A stretch of DNA of 64,000 nucleotides from CAWJMN01 sp963844055 (GTDB lineage: Bacteria > Planctomycetota > Planctomycetia > Pirellulales > Pirellulaceae). A program made the position numbers and the translations under genes. This document shows positions 25,006-34,186 of the stretch, piece by piece (positions within the stretch are counted from its first letter, which is position 1; each line of letters begins with the position of its first letter). Location: the NCBI GenBank assembly GCA_963844055.1, contig CAWJMN010000002.1, positions 1,612,001 to 1,676,000 on the forward strand. Reading direction: 5' to 3'. The notes beneath the pieces were generated by a model. The model searched no databases, was not told the DNA's origin, and saw only the letters and a list, made by a program, of their open reading frames with translations.

Positions 25006-27291
25006 ATGACAATGATCGGCAGCGGCGAACAAGTGGCCGGCGTCGATTCCACCGTTGTTTGGCAACGACTTTCCGAGCAACTGGATGCTTTCATCGCGGC
25101 CTGGGAAACGGGTTTGCCGCCTAATCTCCATGAATTTGTCCCGGCCGCTCCTCCGGCGCTGCGGCACTTGACCCTCCTAGAAATCATCAAGGTCGATCTG
25201 GAATACCGCTGGAAAGAGCAGCGCTGGAACAAGACGATCGAGCAGTACGTCGCCGACTTTCCCGAGCTCGCCCCAACTGCCGGGCCTCCCTGCGACATCA
25301 TTTACGAGGAATACCACATCCGTCGTACGTTAGGCGAGTCTGTCTCACTCAACGACTATTGCAGCCGATTTCCCAGCAGAGCCGATGAGCTGCGCCGGCT
25401 GATGCCCCCCGACGGCGGAACCCAAACCAGTTCCTTATTAACGGGAAGTGTACGAGCGCCTGTATTTGCGGCAGGCCAACGCGTTGACGATTTCGAACTG
25501 CTGGCCACGCTTGGCAAGGGCGCTTTTGCGACGGTCTTTTTGGCCCGCCAGATGTCGCTGCAACGGATGGTGGCATTAAAAATCTCGCGGGATCGCGGGT
25601 TCGAGCCACAAACCCTTGCGCAGCTCGACCATCCACATATTGTTCGCGTGTTTGATCATCGTCAACTGGCAGAACATAAGCTGCAACTGCTGTACATGCA
25701 GTATGTTGCCGGCGGGACTTTACAGGGGGTGATCGAACATGCCCGTAAGGTCACCCCTGCAATGCGGTCGGGACGAACATTGCTCGACGCGATTGATTTC
25801 TCACTTCAGCAACGGGGAGAATCGCCGCCAAGCGATTCGATGACACGCTATCGCCTGAAGAAAGCGACTTGGCCGGAGATCGTCTGCTGGGTTGGCTCTC
25901 GCTTGGCCGGAGCCTTGGCTTATGCACATTCGAAAGGGGTGCTGCATCGTGACGTAAAGCCGGCCAACGTGCTAGTCGCCTCCGAAGGGCATCCTAAGCT
26001 CGCCGATTTTAACATCAGCTTTTCGAAGCTCGACGGTGCCACGCCAGCGGCCTATTTCGGCGGCAGCCTAGCGTACATGTCGCCTGAACAACTAGAAGCT
26101 TGTGATCCGGCCCATTCGCGACAGCCTGCCGATCTCGACGGCCGAAGTGACATCTACTCTCTGGGGGTACTATTGTGGGAGTTTCTTGCGCTCCGCCGTC
26201 CCTTTGCCGAAGACTCGCTCCCCGATGCTTGGGGCCAAGCCTTAGGCCAGATGAGCGCCATTCGCCGTGCGGGACTTCAACCCTCGGATTTGGCTCGGAT
26301 CCCAGCTGGCTGCCCGGACGTGATCGTTGAGGTTCTCAAAAAATGCCTCGCCCCTGAGCCCTCGGATCGTTATCGGTCGGCGGAGGAAGTGGCACGGGAG
26401 TTCGACTTGTGCCTCCAACCGCGGGCACAGGCACTGCTGAACACACGAGGGGGCGTAAGTGGCTTCTTGAAGCAGCATGCCGTAGCGGCCACCATCGTCG
26501 CTGGCGTGTTTCCTAATGTGGTGATGAGCCTCATCAATATTGTGTACAACTGGAGCGAAATCCTTAATCGCCTCGGGCCGGATCATCAACCTGTCTTCCG
26601 GATGCAGATCTTGGTGGTCAACAGTGTGGCCTACTCGATTGGCCTCGCCTACATTTGCTTTACCCGAGGCCAATTGTTTATCACGCTCATTCGGCTGATG
26701 CGGGGCGAACGGATGGAATCTCCTCTGCCCAGTGAATTGGCTGGTCGCTGTTTGACGCTCGGCCTAGCCACCGCCACCATTACCGCCAGCTTATGGGCAA
26801 CCAGCGGATTTGTGATTCCGGCCTGGCTCTACTTCGCGGGAGGAACCACCGGCCAACTTTCCAGCGAACACTTTTTGCACTTCGTGGCATCCAATTTTTT
26901 GTGTGGACTGATTTCGGCCACGCAAAGCTATTACCTCATCACGTTTATTGCCGTGAGGTTTTGCTACCCGTGGCTGTTAAGGAATCGAACTCCCGATGAT
27001 CACGAAATCGCTGACTTGGCAAGGCTTGCCAGACAGGGACGAATCTTTCTTGCGCTCACCGTGTCGGTCCCCTTCCTGGCCCTACTAACGATTGTGCTGA
27101 TTAACTTTGACCGTTCAGTGATTGCCGCTTTGTGCGGTATTGGGCTGCTGGGTTGTGGGCTGGCTCATTGGCTTGATCAAGCGATCCGCGGTGACTTAGC
27201 GGCCCTTGTGGCCACTATGAATTCGGATGGCGATGCCCTGATGGCGAACGATTCGATTGACTCTCTGTTGACAGGCTCCCGCCGGAAGTGA
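25006..27291 (+). CDS. Membrane-anchored Ser/Thr protein kinase with variant DFN motif
   Basis: 761 residues. The N-terminal 155 residues are an extension of a type seen in planctomycete kinases, with two similar segments containing EYRWKE..WNKTIEQYVADFP and EEYHIRRTLGESVSLNDYCSRFP. The kinase domain spans about 160-470: glycine loop LGKGAF (169-174), Lys192, catalytic loop HRDVKPAN (314-321), SPEQ. Asp334-Phe335-Asn336 stands where DFG is expected. The C-terminal 280 residues hold roughly six hydrophobic helices; no PASTA repeats. The ATG at 25006 is only 3 nt after GGAG, while the second ATG (25012) has 9-nt spacing and may be the real start. Confidence 0.9.
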   Translation: MTMIGSGEQVAGVDSTVVWQRLSEQLDAFIAAWETGLPPNLHEFVPAAPPALRHLTLLEIIKVDLEYRWKEQRWNKTIEQYVADFPELAPTAGPPCDIIYEEYHIRRTLGESVSLNDYCSRFPSRADELRRLMPPDGGTQTSSLLTGSVRAPVFAAGQRVDDFELLATLGKGAFATVFLARQMSLQRMVALKISRDRGFEPQTLAQLDHPHIVRVFDHRQLAEHKLQLLYMQYVAGGTLQGVIEHARKVTPAMRSGRTLLDAIDFSLQQRGESPPSDSMTRYRLKKATWPEIVCWVGSRLAGALAYAHSKGVLHRDVKPANVLVASEGHPKLADFNISFSKLDGATPAAYFGGSLAYMSPEQLEACDPAHSRQPADLDGRSDIYSLGVLLWEFLALRRPFAEDSLPDAWGQALGQMSAIRRAGLQPSDLARIPAGCPDVIVEVLKKCLAPEPSDRYRSAEEVAREFDLCLQPRAQALLNTRGGVSGFLKQHAVAATIVAGVFPNVVMSLINIVYNWSEILNRLGPDHQPVFRMQILVVNSVAYSIGLAYICFTRGQLFITLIRLMRGERMESPLPSELAGRCLTLGLATATITASLWATSGFVIPAWLYFAGGTTGQLSSEHFLHFVASNFLCGLISATQSYYLITFIAVRFCYPWLLRNRTPDDHEIADLARLARQGRIFLALTVSVPFLALLTIVLINFDRSVIAALCGIGLLGCGLAHWLDQAIRGDLAALVATMNSDGDALMANDSIDSLLTGSRRK

Positions 27292-27297
27292 TCTACC

Positions 27298-27325
27298 TGG
27301 CAGGCGTTTGACCTTTTGCCTGCCA
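27298..27325. terminator. Hairpin after kinase gene
   Basis: TGGCAGGC (27298-27305) pairs with GCCTGCCA (27318-27325). No T-run follows, so it is only a possible transcript-end hairpin. Confidence 0.35.
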
Positions 27326-27395
27326 ACGGCAGTAATTTCAGATTGCCGCGCGTGGCCCCGTTAACTAGCCACAGGAGGTTTACAAGAGGCATTCT

Positions 27396-27428
27396 CGCCG
27401 GGTGCGACTGTTGGCTTATCCAGCAGTG
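27396..27428 (+). repeat. Partial copy of the MITE-like element end
   Basis: Matches the left end of the element at 21377 over 33 bp with a few changes. Similarity continues for about 35 bp (TGCCAG.AACGGAAC in both). No matching inverted right end was found nearby, so it is a fragment. The surrounding gene-free stretch 27326-27732 holds only this and a short repeat remnant at 27704. Confidence 0.5.
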
Positions 27429-27703
27429 CGGTCACAACCGGGACCTTCCTGCCAGTAACGGAACGTCGAAACTCCCGATAGGTAGTTCACGCTAAACATC
27501 CCAGGTCAACAAGGGCGTCCGGTAGTAACACGAGAACGCAATTCCCGAAGCAACGCCCCCTCGTCATCTCGCTCCGGCAATTCTCTTCTATTCCCGTCGC
27601 TGGCAGCGTCCACACTGCGCAACCATTATCACCACATTTCCAAAGAGAATTGTGTGAGCAATGGCTCACTTTTGAACCATCGACAACGGCCGTTCGCGAC
27701 AAC

Positions 27704-27726
27704 ATTCAAATTATGGCACAGGGCGG
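27704..27726 (+). repeat. Remnant of the bipartite repeat (3' half)
   Basis: ATTATGGCACAGGGCGG matches the 3' half of the bipartite repeat, including the GGGCGG extension. The 12-mer half is not recognisable upstream. Confidence 0.45.
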
Positions 27727-27732
27727 TGCTTA

Positions 27733-28152
27733 TTATCGCGCAGAACGACCAACTCTTTGACTCTCATGCCACCGATCCGTAGACGCAACCAAATCCTGAA
27801 CGAATCTAACAATTTCAGGTGGTGGTCCTTCTGATTGCAACCCATACTCCCACTCGCTTATTTCTTCACTGCCATCACTTGCCTTGAGTCCAATCACCAG
27901 ACGGCATGAATCACCACATTGCTCAGGTGCAACATAGCTACCAATCCATTGCTGAACATCTGTAGCGAGAGACTTAGCCATAGCGAATGCAGTACCATCG
28001 TCCATACCAATATACATCGAAGTATCCAGGCATTCTGCCGAACCATTGCCTGAACGTCTTATTGTTCCATCCGCAGACAGCATTAAAAAGAGCCTTTGCG
28101 TCCCTGATACATGAAGAGTTAAAAACACATCACTCAATTCGCTCGACACCAT
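27733..28152 (-). CDS. Hypothetical protein, 139 residues
   Basis: I start at the ATG at 28152 because GGAGAGG stands 6 nt upstream; an open frame reaches 28263 but has no ribosome site. The protein (MVSSELSDVFLTLHVSGTQR) has an alternating strand/helix pattern and three cysteines. It contains an FAMAKSLATDVQQWIGSYV helix and ends in a basic tail. No family recognised. The repeat remnants at 27704 and 28348 flank it, so it may be a mobile single-gene insert. Confidence 0.6.
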   Translation of the reverse strand: MVSSELSDVFLTLHVSGTQRLFLMLSADGTIRRSGNGSAECLDTSMYIGMDDGTAFAMAKSLATDVQQWIGSYVAPEQCGDSCRLVIGLKASDGSEEISEWEYGLQSEGPPPEIVRFVQDLVASTDRWHESQRVGRSAR

Positions 28153-28347
28153 TTTCGACCTCTCCAAGGCTAATTTCGGTTCTCGACAACTCCGACTATG
28201 CAAACTTGTTTTGCGTGCCAATTGTTTTGCAACCAAGACCTCTCGTAGACGTTCGCCCAACACGGATACAGATGCACTACCTCATGGCCAAAGAAAACCT
28301 GCGAGACCCCAGGCACCTATTTGTCAACGCTCGCCGCTGGCCAAGGT

Positions 28348-28372
28348 ACATTTTGTTTTTGGCACAGGACGC
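28348..28372 (+). repeat. Remnant of the bipartite repeat (3' half)
   Basis: TTTTTGGCACAGGACG matches the 3' half of the repeat with GGACG instead of GGGCG. Same orientation as all other free-standing copies. Confidence 0.35.
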
Positions 28373-28377
28373 GCGGA

Positions 28378-28689
28378 TTAAAGGCCTGTAGTAAACCTTC
28401 TATAGCGAATATTAGAGACGCCTTGTTTTGAATCAAATTCAATCATCATCCAATGTTCTGTAACACTTAAAAATCTTTGCTGCTTTTGTGAGACTACGAT
28501 AAACTCATCATCTTTTCCAAAAACGAAGTAATCCATTCCCCGACGACTTGCCTCTGCTGCAACTTGTTGACGAGTCATTCCTACGTTAATCGACGGCCAT
28601 GGCGCAATTGGCGAACCATAGATAAATAGGCAGGACATAGCGATTGCTAGAACAATAAGTAGAGATAGAACGACATTTCTTCTATTCAT
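28378..28689 (-). CDS. Small membrane-anchored hypothetical protein
   Basis: About 103 residues from ATG 28689 (MNRRNVVLSLL); starts 6 or 36 nt further upstream are possible. One N-terminal hydrophobic helix (about 6-25) is followed by an extracytoplasmic domain beginning PWPSINVGMTRQQVAAEASR. That GMT..QV helix resembles the start of SmpA/OmlA (BamE-like) domains, but the match is short, so the family is only suggested. More AT-rich than neighbouring core genes. Confidence 0.6.
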   Translation of the reverse strand: MNRRNVVLSLLIVLAIAMSCLFIYGSPIAPWPSINVGMTRQQVAAEASRRGMDYFVFGKDDEFIVVSQKQQRFLSVTEHWMMIEFDSKQGVSNIRYRRFTTGL

Positions 28690-28848
28690 ACTTCTCATTC
28701 TTTCTAACGCCGGGTGCCAACGCAAGGAAACAACACGGTGGCCACAAAATACCCACCAAGGTAGCGTCCGTATGCCGAACCGCCATCGCCTTTTTAAATT
28801 AGGTGTAAATGTTGGCGGCTCATCGAATGATCTTTGGGACGTGCAATG

Positions 28849-29058
28849 CTACCCCCCTCTGAAATATTGCTCATCCTCGTTCAAATCGCGAAATACTCGA
28901 TCTAGCAGTTTCTCGACCAAGGTTTTCAACTCGGGCAATGACTTTTTCTCCTTTGGCATCGCCATCCAGCACAGTTGAATGGCATCGCGGAGGGCTTTGT
29001 CAGCAGCGCCAGGTCCCATTGCCTCGAATATATCCGCATCAGAATCAAACGAGTGCAT
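28849..29058 (-). CDS. Small hypothetical protein, 69 residues
   Basis: Acidic-then-helical small protein (MHSFDSDADIFEAMG ... LPELKTLVEKLLDRVFRDL). An AGGAG 8 nt before the ATG supports that it is translated. It is soluble with no recognised domain. The next 425 bp (29059-29484) show no gene. Confidence 0.6.
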   Translation of the reverse strand: MHSFDSDADIFEAMGPGAADKALRDAIQLCWMAMPKEKKSLPELKTLVEKLLDRVFRDLNEDEQYFRGG

Positions 29059-29484
29059 GATTTTTCTCCTGCTTGATTCCGTTGCGACAGTTCAACTATT
29101 TCATGTACATGTGCATGATGTTAGCGCAGCCTTTGCGACTCCTAGGGATCTCACGGCGGTATTCATACATCGCGCCATAGCACTATGGCTGCCGTGCGTG
29201 GCCACACAAGCATGAAAAGGCGCAGCCACCAACATCACTGTGAATACTTCAAAGTTTCCACGAGGCCACGTACAACTGCAAGTACCGGAGCAGATGGCAA
29301 CGCCCTCAATACAAAAACAGGATCGAGTTACCGTCGGCAAACCCCAAGGCCACCCGCGAACGTTGGGGCCTGTTTGAAAAGCACACCTCTGCTTAAGAAG
29401 CGGTGTCTTATCCTACCTCTAAAAAGGCGACTGATACTGACCACTCTTGCCAGACAGAGCAGGTCTCGCCGTGGCGAAACGGCC
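29059..29484. other. Gene-free region
   Basis: No supportable gene. It contains a weak hairpin around 29385-29410 (CACACC...GGTGTC). It lies between two minus-strand genes, so it should include the promoter of the 69-residue gene. Confidence 0.4.
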
Positions 29485-30321
29485 CTACCGGGGCACGAAG
29501 AATAAGCCGCGGTTAGGAGTTTGAACGTCGTGTCGCTCGCGGTCTAGCTGGAATTTCTCCGCGTCCTTCAGAGCATCCACATCCGTTTCGGTGGAGGTGA
29601 CTTCGGTTTCCTGTAAGTTTTCAGGGATCGGGGCCCCTTTATATCGCTTTATAACGGTGCGCTGCGGCGCATGGATTTCTCCCGTGGCGATATCCAGCAC
29701 CGTAATCGTAAAACGACTGAGGCCGTCAACGCCCTCCGGCATCACCCAGACGTACGTATCGCAGTGGTTCCCAACGTAGCAGGCATTTTCGGGAACGTCG
29801 CACTTTCTACCAACTCCGTACCAGTCTTTTGGCAGCATGCACTCAAACGATTCCGTTCCGCCGTGGAAAAAGCCTTTCAGACGATCCGTACAACGGTCAC
29901 ACTCCGAGGTCTCCGTACCAACTAGCAGTTGAAAGGCACAGCGCAAACGACGGATGTTATCCGAATCGGTGACCGGGGTGGTGGACCAGTTTTCGGATAT
30001 GGTTCGCGAGCCATTCACGCCAAGCAGAATCGAGAGAATCGGCAACGCGCCGCCACCTTGCTGCTGAGATGACAGGGTTGGGCTGTAATTGGGGGCTAGG
30101 GTTCCCCCCGTTTGATCCTGGACGTTGACAGTGCCGGCCGTCACCACGGAAAATGACGGCATCGAAGCCGGTTGTTCGACGAACAGGGCCACATTGTTCA
30201 GCACCTGTTGATAGTAAATGTCCGTAACGGTGATATTGGCCGCCACCGTATGCTGGTGCAGCGATCGATGCGTCGCACACCCTAGCGAACTCATGCCAAT
30301 CATGGCGAGCGCGACCAGCAA
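29485..30321 (-). CDS. Putative lipoprotein
   Basis: 278 residues from a TTG. The hydrophobic N terminus ends in the lipobox SSLGC (Cys15), suggesting lipid anchoring. The signal lacks basic residues from this start. The same frame upstream reads GKHFGRLSI and would supply them, but it contains no ATG/GTG/TTG there, so the true start is uncertain. The mature part has paired cysteines (TSECDRCTDR; MLPKDWYGVGRKCD; ACYVGNHCD) and ends in a charged tail. No family recognised. Confidence 0.7.
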   Translation of the reverse strand: MLVALAMIGMSSLGCATHRSLHQHTVAANITVTDIYYQQVLNNVALFVEQPASMPSFSVVTAGTVNVQDQTGGTLAPNYSPTLSSQQQGGGALPILSILLGVNGSRTISENWSTTPVTDSDNIRRLRCAFQLLVGTETSECDRCTDRLKGFFHGGTESFECMLPKDWYGVGRKCDVPENACYVGNHCDTYVWVMPEGVDGLSRFTITVLDIATGEIHAPQRTVIKRYKGAPIPENLQETEVTSTETDVDALKDAEKFQLDRERHDVQTPNRGLFFVPR

Positions 30322-30773
30322 AATGCTAAGCCGGCCGAAATGCTTTCCGGCAGCTGAGCAAAGGAACGCGAGGGTTTAGGTGCGCAGCGGTGGACATTTC
30401 CGACAATATCGACCGCAGCGATTAGCGAGACTAAGCAGTTTTGTTTGAGAGAGGTACAAAGTCACAATTCTTAGGCATTTTTGCGAATCGGACGCTGAGC
30501 ACGATCAGCACCTTTTACGCGGCTCACCACGACTCCGCAGTGCTCAGCAGACGAGAACCTGCTACGACGGCACGGCGGAGACTTTGCCAGCCGTCACAGA
30601 TTGCCGGGATACTCTCATTTTGGCGCAAGGCACACCTTTTTCCAAAAAGAGGAAGGAATACCACAGAATTTACTCGCGATCGAATCGAGGGCCGGTATGA
30701 TTTCTCGGTGTCGACGGTTGCCGCGCTTCTCCCCTGACGCTCACATCGTCAACCATTTCGCCCGAAAGCTCCC
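30322..30773. other. Gene-free region
   Basis: About 450 bp between the divergent lipoprotein and desaturase genes. It holds both promoters and one partial copy of the dispersed repeat (30609-30630); nothing else recognised. Confidence 0.4.
30609..30630 (+). repeat. Partial copy of the bipartite repeat (3' half)
   Basis: ATACTCTCATTTTGGCGCA differs from the consensus 3' half at two positions. The 12-mer half is not present 13 nt upstream. Confidence 0.45.
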
Positions 30774-31772
30774 ATGTCGCTGTCCGTCGAACTCTCACCT
30801 CCGTCGGCGGCACCTCCTGAATCAGTTTCCATTCCAAAGCCAACGGTTGCTCCGGTTCTTGGTAACCAGGTCGCTCATCATCTGCCTTATCCCAAGCAAG
30901 CATCGCGGCAGATCCTGTGGAGATATGCGGTACCACTCTTTGTGGGACATGCGGCCGCTCTGCTGGCCTGTGTACCGTGGCTCTTCAGTTGGTCAGGGGC
31001 GGCTCTGCTGTGGGGGGGCATCTTCGTCTACGGCGGGATTGGCATCAATCTCTGCTACCACCGATTGCTAACCCATCGTGGCTTTCGCTGCCCGCTTTGG
31101 CTGGAGAGGTTTTTTGTGCTGGTCGCCCTTTGCTGCCTGGAGGACGCTCCGGCCAGTTGGGTGGCGACGCATCGCCAACATCATAATGAATCCGACCACG
31201 AAGAAGACCCACACAGCCCGCTCGCAGGTTTTTTCTGGAGCCATTTAGGCTGGCTCTTGGTTGATAATTCGGCCATCCGCAACACCTCGGCATTCGACCG
31301 CTATGCCCGCGACATCCTCCGCGATCCGTTCTATATGAAGTTGCAGCGGACGCTGCTTCCCATTTGGATCTATCTTGCTCACGCGCTACTCTATTTTGTG
31401 GCTGGCTTTGCCGCAGGATACTTTTTTTCCAGGACCACAACCGCTGGCGTGCAACTCGGCCTGAGCTGGCTCGTCTGGGGCTGCATCCTGCGGACGGTCT
31501 GCGTCTGGCACATCAGCTGGTCGGTAAATTCCCTCACCCATGTTTTTGGCTATCGCAGCTATGAGACGAAAGACAACAGCCGTAACAACTGGCTGGTTTC
31601 CTTGCTCTCCAGCGGCGAAGGTTGGCACAACAATCACCACGCAGATCCCGCCAGCGCCACCACGCGTCATCGATGGTGGGAATTCGATCTCATCTTTGTC
31701 TTGGTCGAGTTTCTAGAAAAAGTTGGCCTGGTGACACATGTCATCCGGCCGCGTGCGGAGCGACAAAAATAG
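30774..31772 (+). CDS. Acyl-CoA/fatty acid desaturase
   Basis: 332-residue membrane di-iron desaturase that introduces a double bond into acyl chains. All three histidine boxes are present: H96-R-L-L-T-H101, H133-R-Q-H-H137, and GEGWHNNHH near residue 282. Hydrophobic pairs of helices lie at about 53-95 and 195-235. The N-terminal 45 residues are Pro/Ser-rich and cytosolic. Typical delta-9 type length. It stands alone. Confidence 0.93.
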   Translation: MSLSVELSPPSAAPPESVSIPKPTVAPVLGNQVAHHLPYPKQASRQILWRYAVPLFVGHAAALLACVPWLFSWSGAALLWGGIFVYGGIGINLCYHRLLTHRGFRCPLWLERFFVLVALCCLEDAPASWVATHRQHHNESDHEEDPHSPLAGFFWSHLGWLLVDNSAIRNTSAFDRYARDILRDPFYMKLQRTLLPIWIYLAHALLYFVAGFAAGYFFSRTTTAGVQLGLSWLVWGCILRTVCVWHISWSVNSLTHVFGYRSYETKDNSRNNWLVSLLSSGEGWHNNHHADPASATTRHRWWEFDLIFVLVEFLEKVGLVTHVIRPRAERQK

Positions 31773-31950
31773 GCCTCATTCCAGGCCCTGCGTCATGCCT
31801 GTTAGGGTGCCTCACTCTGACACAGGGCCATGGCGAATATTGGCCATGCGGCGGATTGTGGTAATCGCAGCAAATCCATACGCCGTGGTGATTGCCTGAC
31901 CTCGAGTGTTCAGGCTGCGTATCCAGCCACTTAAGGGTCGACTTTAGAAA

Positions 31951-33057
31951 TTACGTCGCAAACGGCGCTACCCATTTTTGTAGCGTGAAAGAGCCTGTCT
32001 TCCAGCCATCTTGGGTTTGATATTCGCGAACAACCAATTGCTTATCGTGCAGCTCGACATAAAACAGAGCCTGTGCGTCGCCGCTGAAGTGGCTTGCGTT
32101 GTCAGTATTGAACACCTGCAAGCCAGTCTCCGCCTTGGCTGTAGTGCCGTCCCAACGAAAGATATTGCGGAAGTGGGTGTGGCCGTAAAAAATGCCGGCG
32201 ACGTTATATTCCTTTATCGCCTTATAAAATGCCTGCACGTCGCAGGTATCCCATTCTTTGCTATCGGCTGGAGTGCTCGGGTCGCAGGGGACGGTGTAGT
32301 GCGCCATGTCCACGTGGTGCGTGATAATCACAGGTCGCCCGCTTGTACCGACTTTCTCTCGCAAGTCGGCGACTAGGAAATCGAGACTGTCGAGGGCAGC
32401 ATATCGGCGTTTGCGAGTCACTTGCTTGTCGCTGCCAACGATGAGCCCGACATTGAGAAAATGCGCCGCTCCCCAATCCCACGAGTAATGCAATCCGTTT
32501 TCAGAAACGTTACTGACGCCGGGACGACGCTTATTCCGCTCGATGATTTTCTCCAACGCCCAGCCCGTGCCATGTGGTGCGTCGTGATTACCAAACACTT
32601 CATAAACTGGCACCTTTAGCCGGCCATCCGTTCCCGTAAGGCCGTAGTCGCTGGTGTAGGCAGACCACTCGGTCTTCTGCATCACTTCCTGAACGCGCCC
32701 ATTCTTATCACCGGTATCGATAATGTCGCCAGCATGGATTAGTCCAGACGCCTGAAGTACCTTCCCGCCACCCGCCTCCGCAGGGATGGCAGTACCCGGC
32801 AAATCGTTGATCGTATCCACCAAACGCCCACAGATCTCGGCCGAGCGCGCCTCCATGCGTGTTGGCATGTCCTTGTTCGCTAAATAATGCGTGTCACCAA
32901 CGACAATGAATGCGACTTTCGGCGGCGAACTTTCCTCAGCGCCATTCAACAGCTGCGAGGTCAGTCCGCAGGCCGTCATTGTCACACCGACCGTCGTCCG
33001 GGCAAGAAGCTCTCGTCGCGTCAACATAGGGTTTGTCTTTTGGCTGTGCGTGTTCAT
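31951..33057 (-). CDS. Tat-exported metallophosphoesterase
   Basis: 368 residues. The N terminus contains LTRRELLARTTVG, a twin-arginine signal, followed by a hydrophobic stretch ending near LLNGAEE. Calcineurin-like phosphoesterase motifs appear in order: VVGDTHY (about 51-57), GDIIDTGDK, GNHDAPHG, ITHHVDMAH and YGHTHFRN. The full set of metal ligands is therefore present. It probably acts extracytoplasmically on a phosphoester; substrate unknown. Confidence 0.88.
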   Translation of the reverse strand: MNTHSQKTNPMLTRRELLARTTVGVTMTACGLTSQLLNGAEESSPPKVAFIVVGDTHYLANKDMPTRMEARSAEICGRLVDTINDLPGTAIPAEAGGGKVLQASGLIHAGDIIDTGDKNGRVQEVMQKTEWSAYTSDYGLTGTDGRLKVPVYEVFGNHDAPHGTGWALEKIIERNKRRPGVSNVSENGLHYSWDWGAAHFLNVGLIVGSDKQVTRKRRYAALDSLDFLVADLREKVGTSGRPVIITHHVDMAHYTVPCDPSTPADSKEWDTCDVQAFYKAIKEYNVAGIFYGHTHFRNIFRWDGTTAKAETGLQVFNTDNASHFSGDAQALFYVELHDKQLVVREYQTQDGWKTGSFTLQKWVAPFAT

Positions 33058-33416
33058 GTTGATTTTCTCGGCGAGAAGGAGAAACGGGTTAGCTAAGGAT
33101 TATGGCTTCCCTTGAATCCAATGAAAAGACTTTATCTTGCTACCCTCCCTTGGGAACATGCCGGTCAATCTGCCATAAACAAAGCGGAATTCGTAACGCA
33201 CATGCCGACCTGCCCACTGTTTGCCCCCAAGTGCTGAAACCGAGGCACGTCCTTTCCATAAACAGTCACCGTCTCAGAGAACATCCGTTTGGGACGAACC
33301 CACAGGCCGTGTTCGCCGTCCTACCGCTCGTACGAGATCATTTCTTTAGCGCCTCACAGTGACAAGCCGTGCCGACAATGAGCGGCCTAGTTCGAGCTTT
33401 CTGCGCATTGAGTCAT
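33058..33416. other. Gene-free region
   Basis: About 360 bp between two minus-strand genes. The one open frame (33102-33362, + strand) lacks a ribosome site and shows no protein pattern. Presumably the promoter of the phosphoesterase lies here. Confidence 0.4.
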
Positions 33417-33869
33417 TTACTCTCCGATGTCTTCATTCCACAGCTCGGGCTTAGACCGAATGAACTCCTCCATCAGTCGCATACACTCCGGATTGTTGGC
33501 GAGTTCAACGGTGACGCCTCTTGACCTGACGTAATCTTCTGGACCTCGAAAGGTGCGATTCTCTCCGATGACGATCTTGGGGATTCGGTAAAGCAGGGCC
33601 ATTCCCGAACACATATCGCAAGGTGAAAGCGTGGAGTACAAAACCGCTTTGCGGTAGTCGCTGGCTGTTAGTCGCCCTGCGTTCTCGACGGCATCCATTT
33701 CAGCGTGCAGGATGGCACTCCCCTTTTGGACCCGGCGATTATGCCCACGCCCGATGATCTCTCGATCAATTACCAGCACCGAACCGATAGGAATGCCCCC
33801 CTCGGCGAGTCCCTTTTTCGCTTCTTCGATGGCCGCTTGCAAAAATGGGTCATTGGAGTTGGAAGGCAT
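33417..33869 (-). CDS. Nucleoside/cytosine deaminase family protein
   Basis: 150-residue zinc deaminase of the cytidine/deoxycytidylate deaminase fold. The catalytic HAE motif (HAEMDAVENAGR) and the zinc ligands SPCDMCSGM are present with normal spacing. The shape resembles fungal-type cytosine deaminase and guanine/tRNA-adenosine deaminases. Substrate not assignable from motifs alone. It lies just left of the insertion-sequence region. Confidence 0.88.
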   Translation of the reverse strand: MPSNSNDPFLQAAIEEAKKGLAEGGIPIGSVLVIDREIIGRGHNRRVQKGSAILHAEMDAVENAGRLTASDYRKAVLYSTLSPCDMCSGMALLYRIPKIVIGENRTFRGPEDYVRSRGVTVELANNPECMRLMEEFIRSKPELWNEDIGE

Positions 33870-33940
33870 GGAAGACTCCTTGATGTGCTTGCTTCGGTAA
33901 ATGACATCTTAATATCGCATCCAATCTTCCGTCATCACCC

Positions 33941-34131
33941 TCCCCGGTACATCTTAGTAGCGAGCGCTCTCTCGGGAGAGAGACAGAGAGTTTCCATTCT
34001 GGGACCTACTTACCACTCCAAAAACCAATGCTTTAAGCCTACGCAATCACGCCCAAAACAGCGCGAAAATGCCCCAAGAAGTTGAGCTGCAAAAAGCTCG
34101 AATTAGGATGGTCGTTTTGGCCCACCTTAGG
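33941..34131 (+). repeat. 190-bp duplicated segment, copy 1 (upstream of transposase copy 1)
   Basis: About 190 bp that recurs at 34927-35117 with roughly 90% identity by eye. Each copy starts near CTCCCCGGT, contains the hairpin CTCTCTCGGGAGAGAG, and ends at the left end of the transposase unit. The last part forms an inverted repeat across the junction, TTTTGGC...GCCAAAA, around CACCTTAGGTG. Confidence 0.7.
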
Positions 34132-34175
34132 TGTGCCAAAATGAGAGCATCCTGATGATACGAAGCGACTTAGGT
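34132..34175 (-). repeat. Left end of insertion sequence, copy 1
   Basis: TGTGCCAAAATGAGAGCAT, 13 nt, AGCGACTTAGGT. On the minus strand this is exactly the bipartite repeat found alone elsewhere, including the 13-nt spacer. The transposase start codon follows 11 nt later. Confidence 0.7.
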
Positions 34176-34186
34176 ATTTTAGTCGA

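Noticed and set aside
29185..29505. 106-codon plus-strand frame
   Set aside because: Highly basic random-like composition, overlaps the lipoprotein gene end and has no ribosome site.
33102..33362. Plus-strand frame between phosphoesterase and deaminase
   Set aside because: No ribosome site, Cys/His/Pro-rich random-looking composition, sits in a promoter region.
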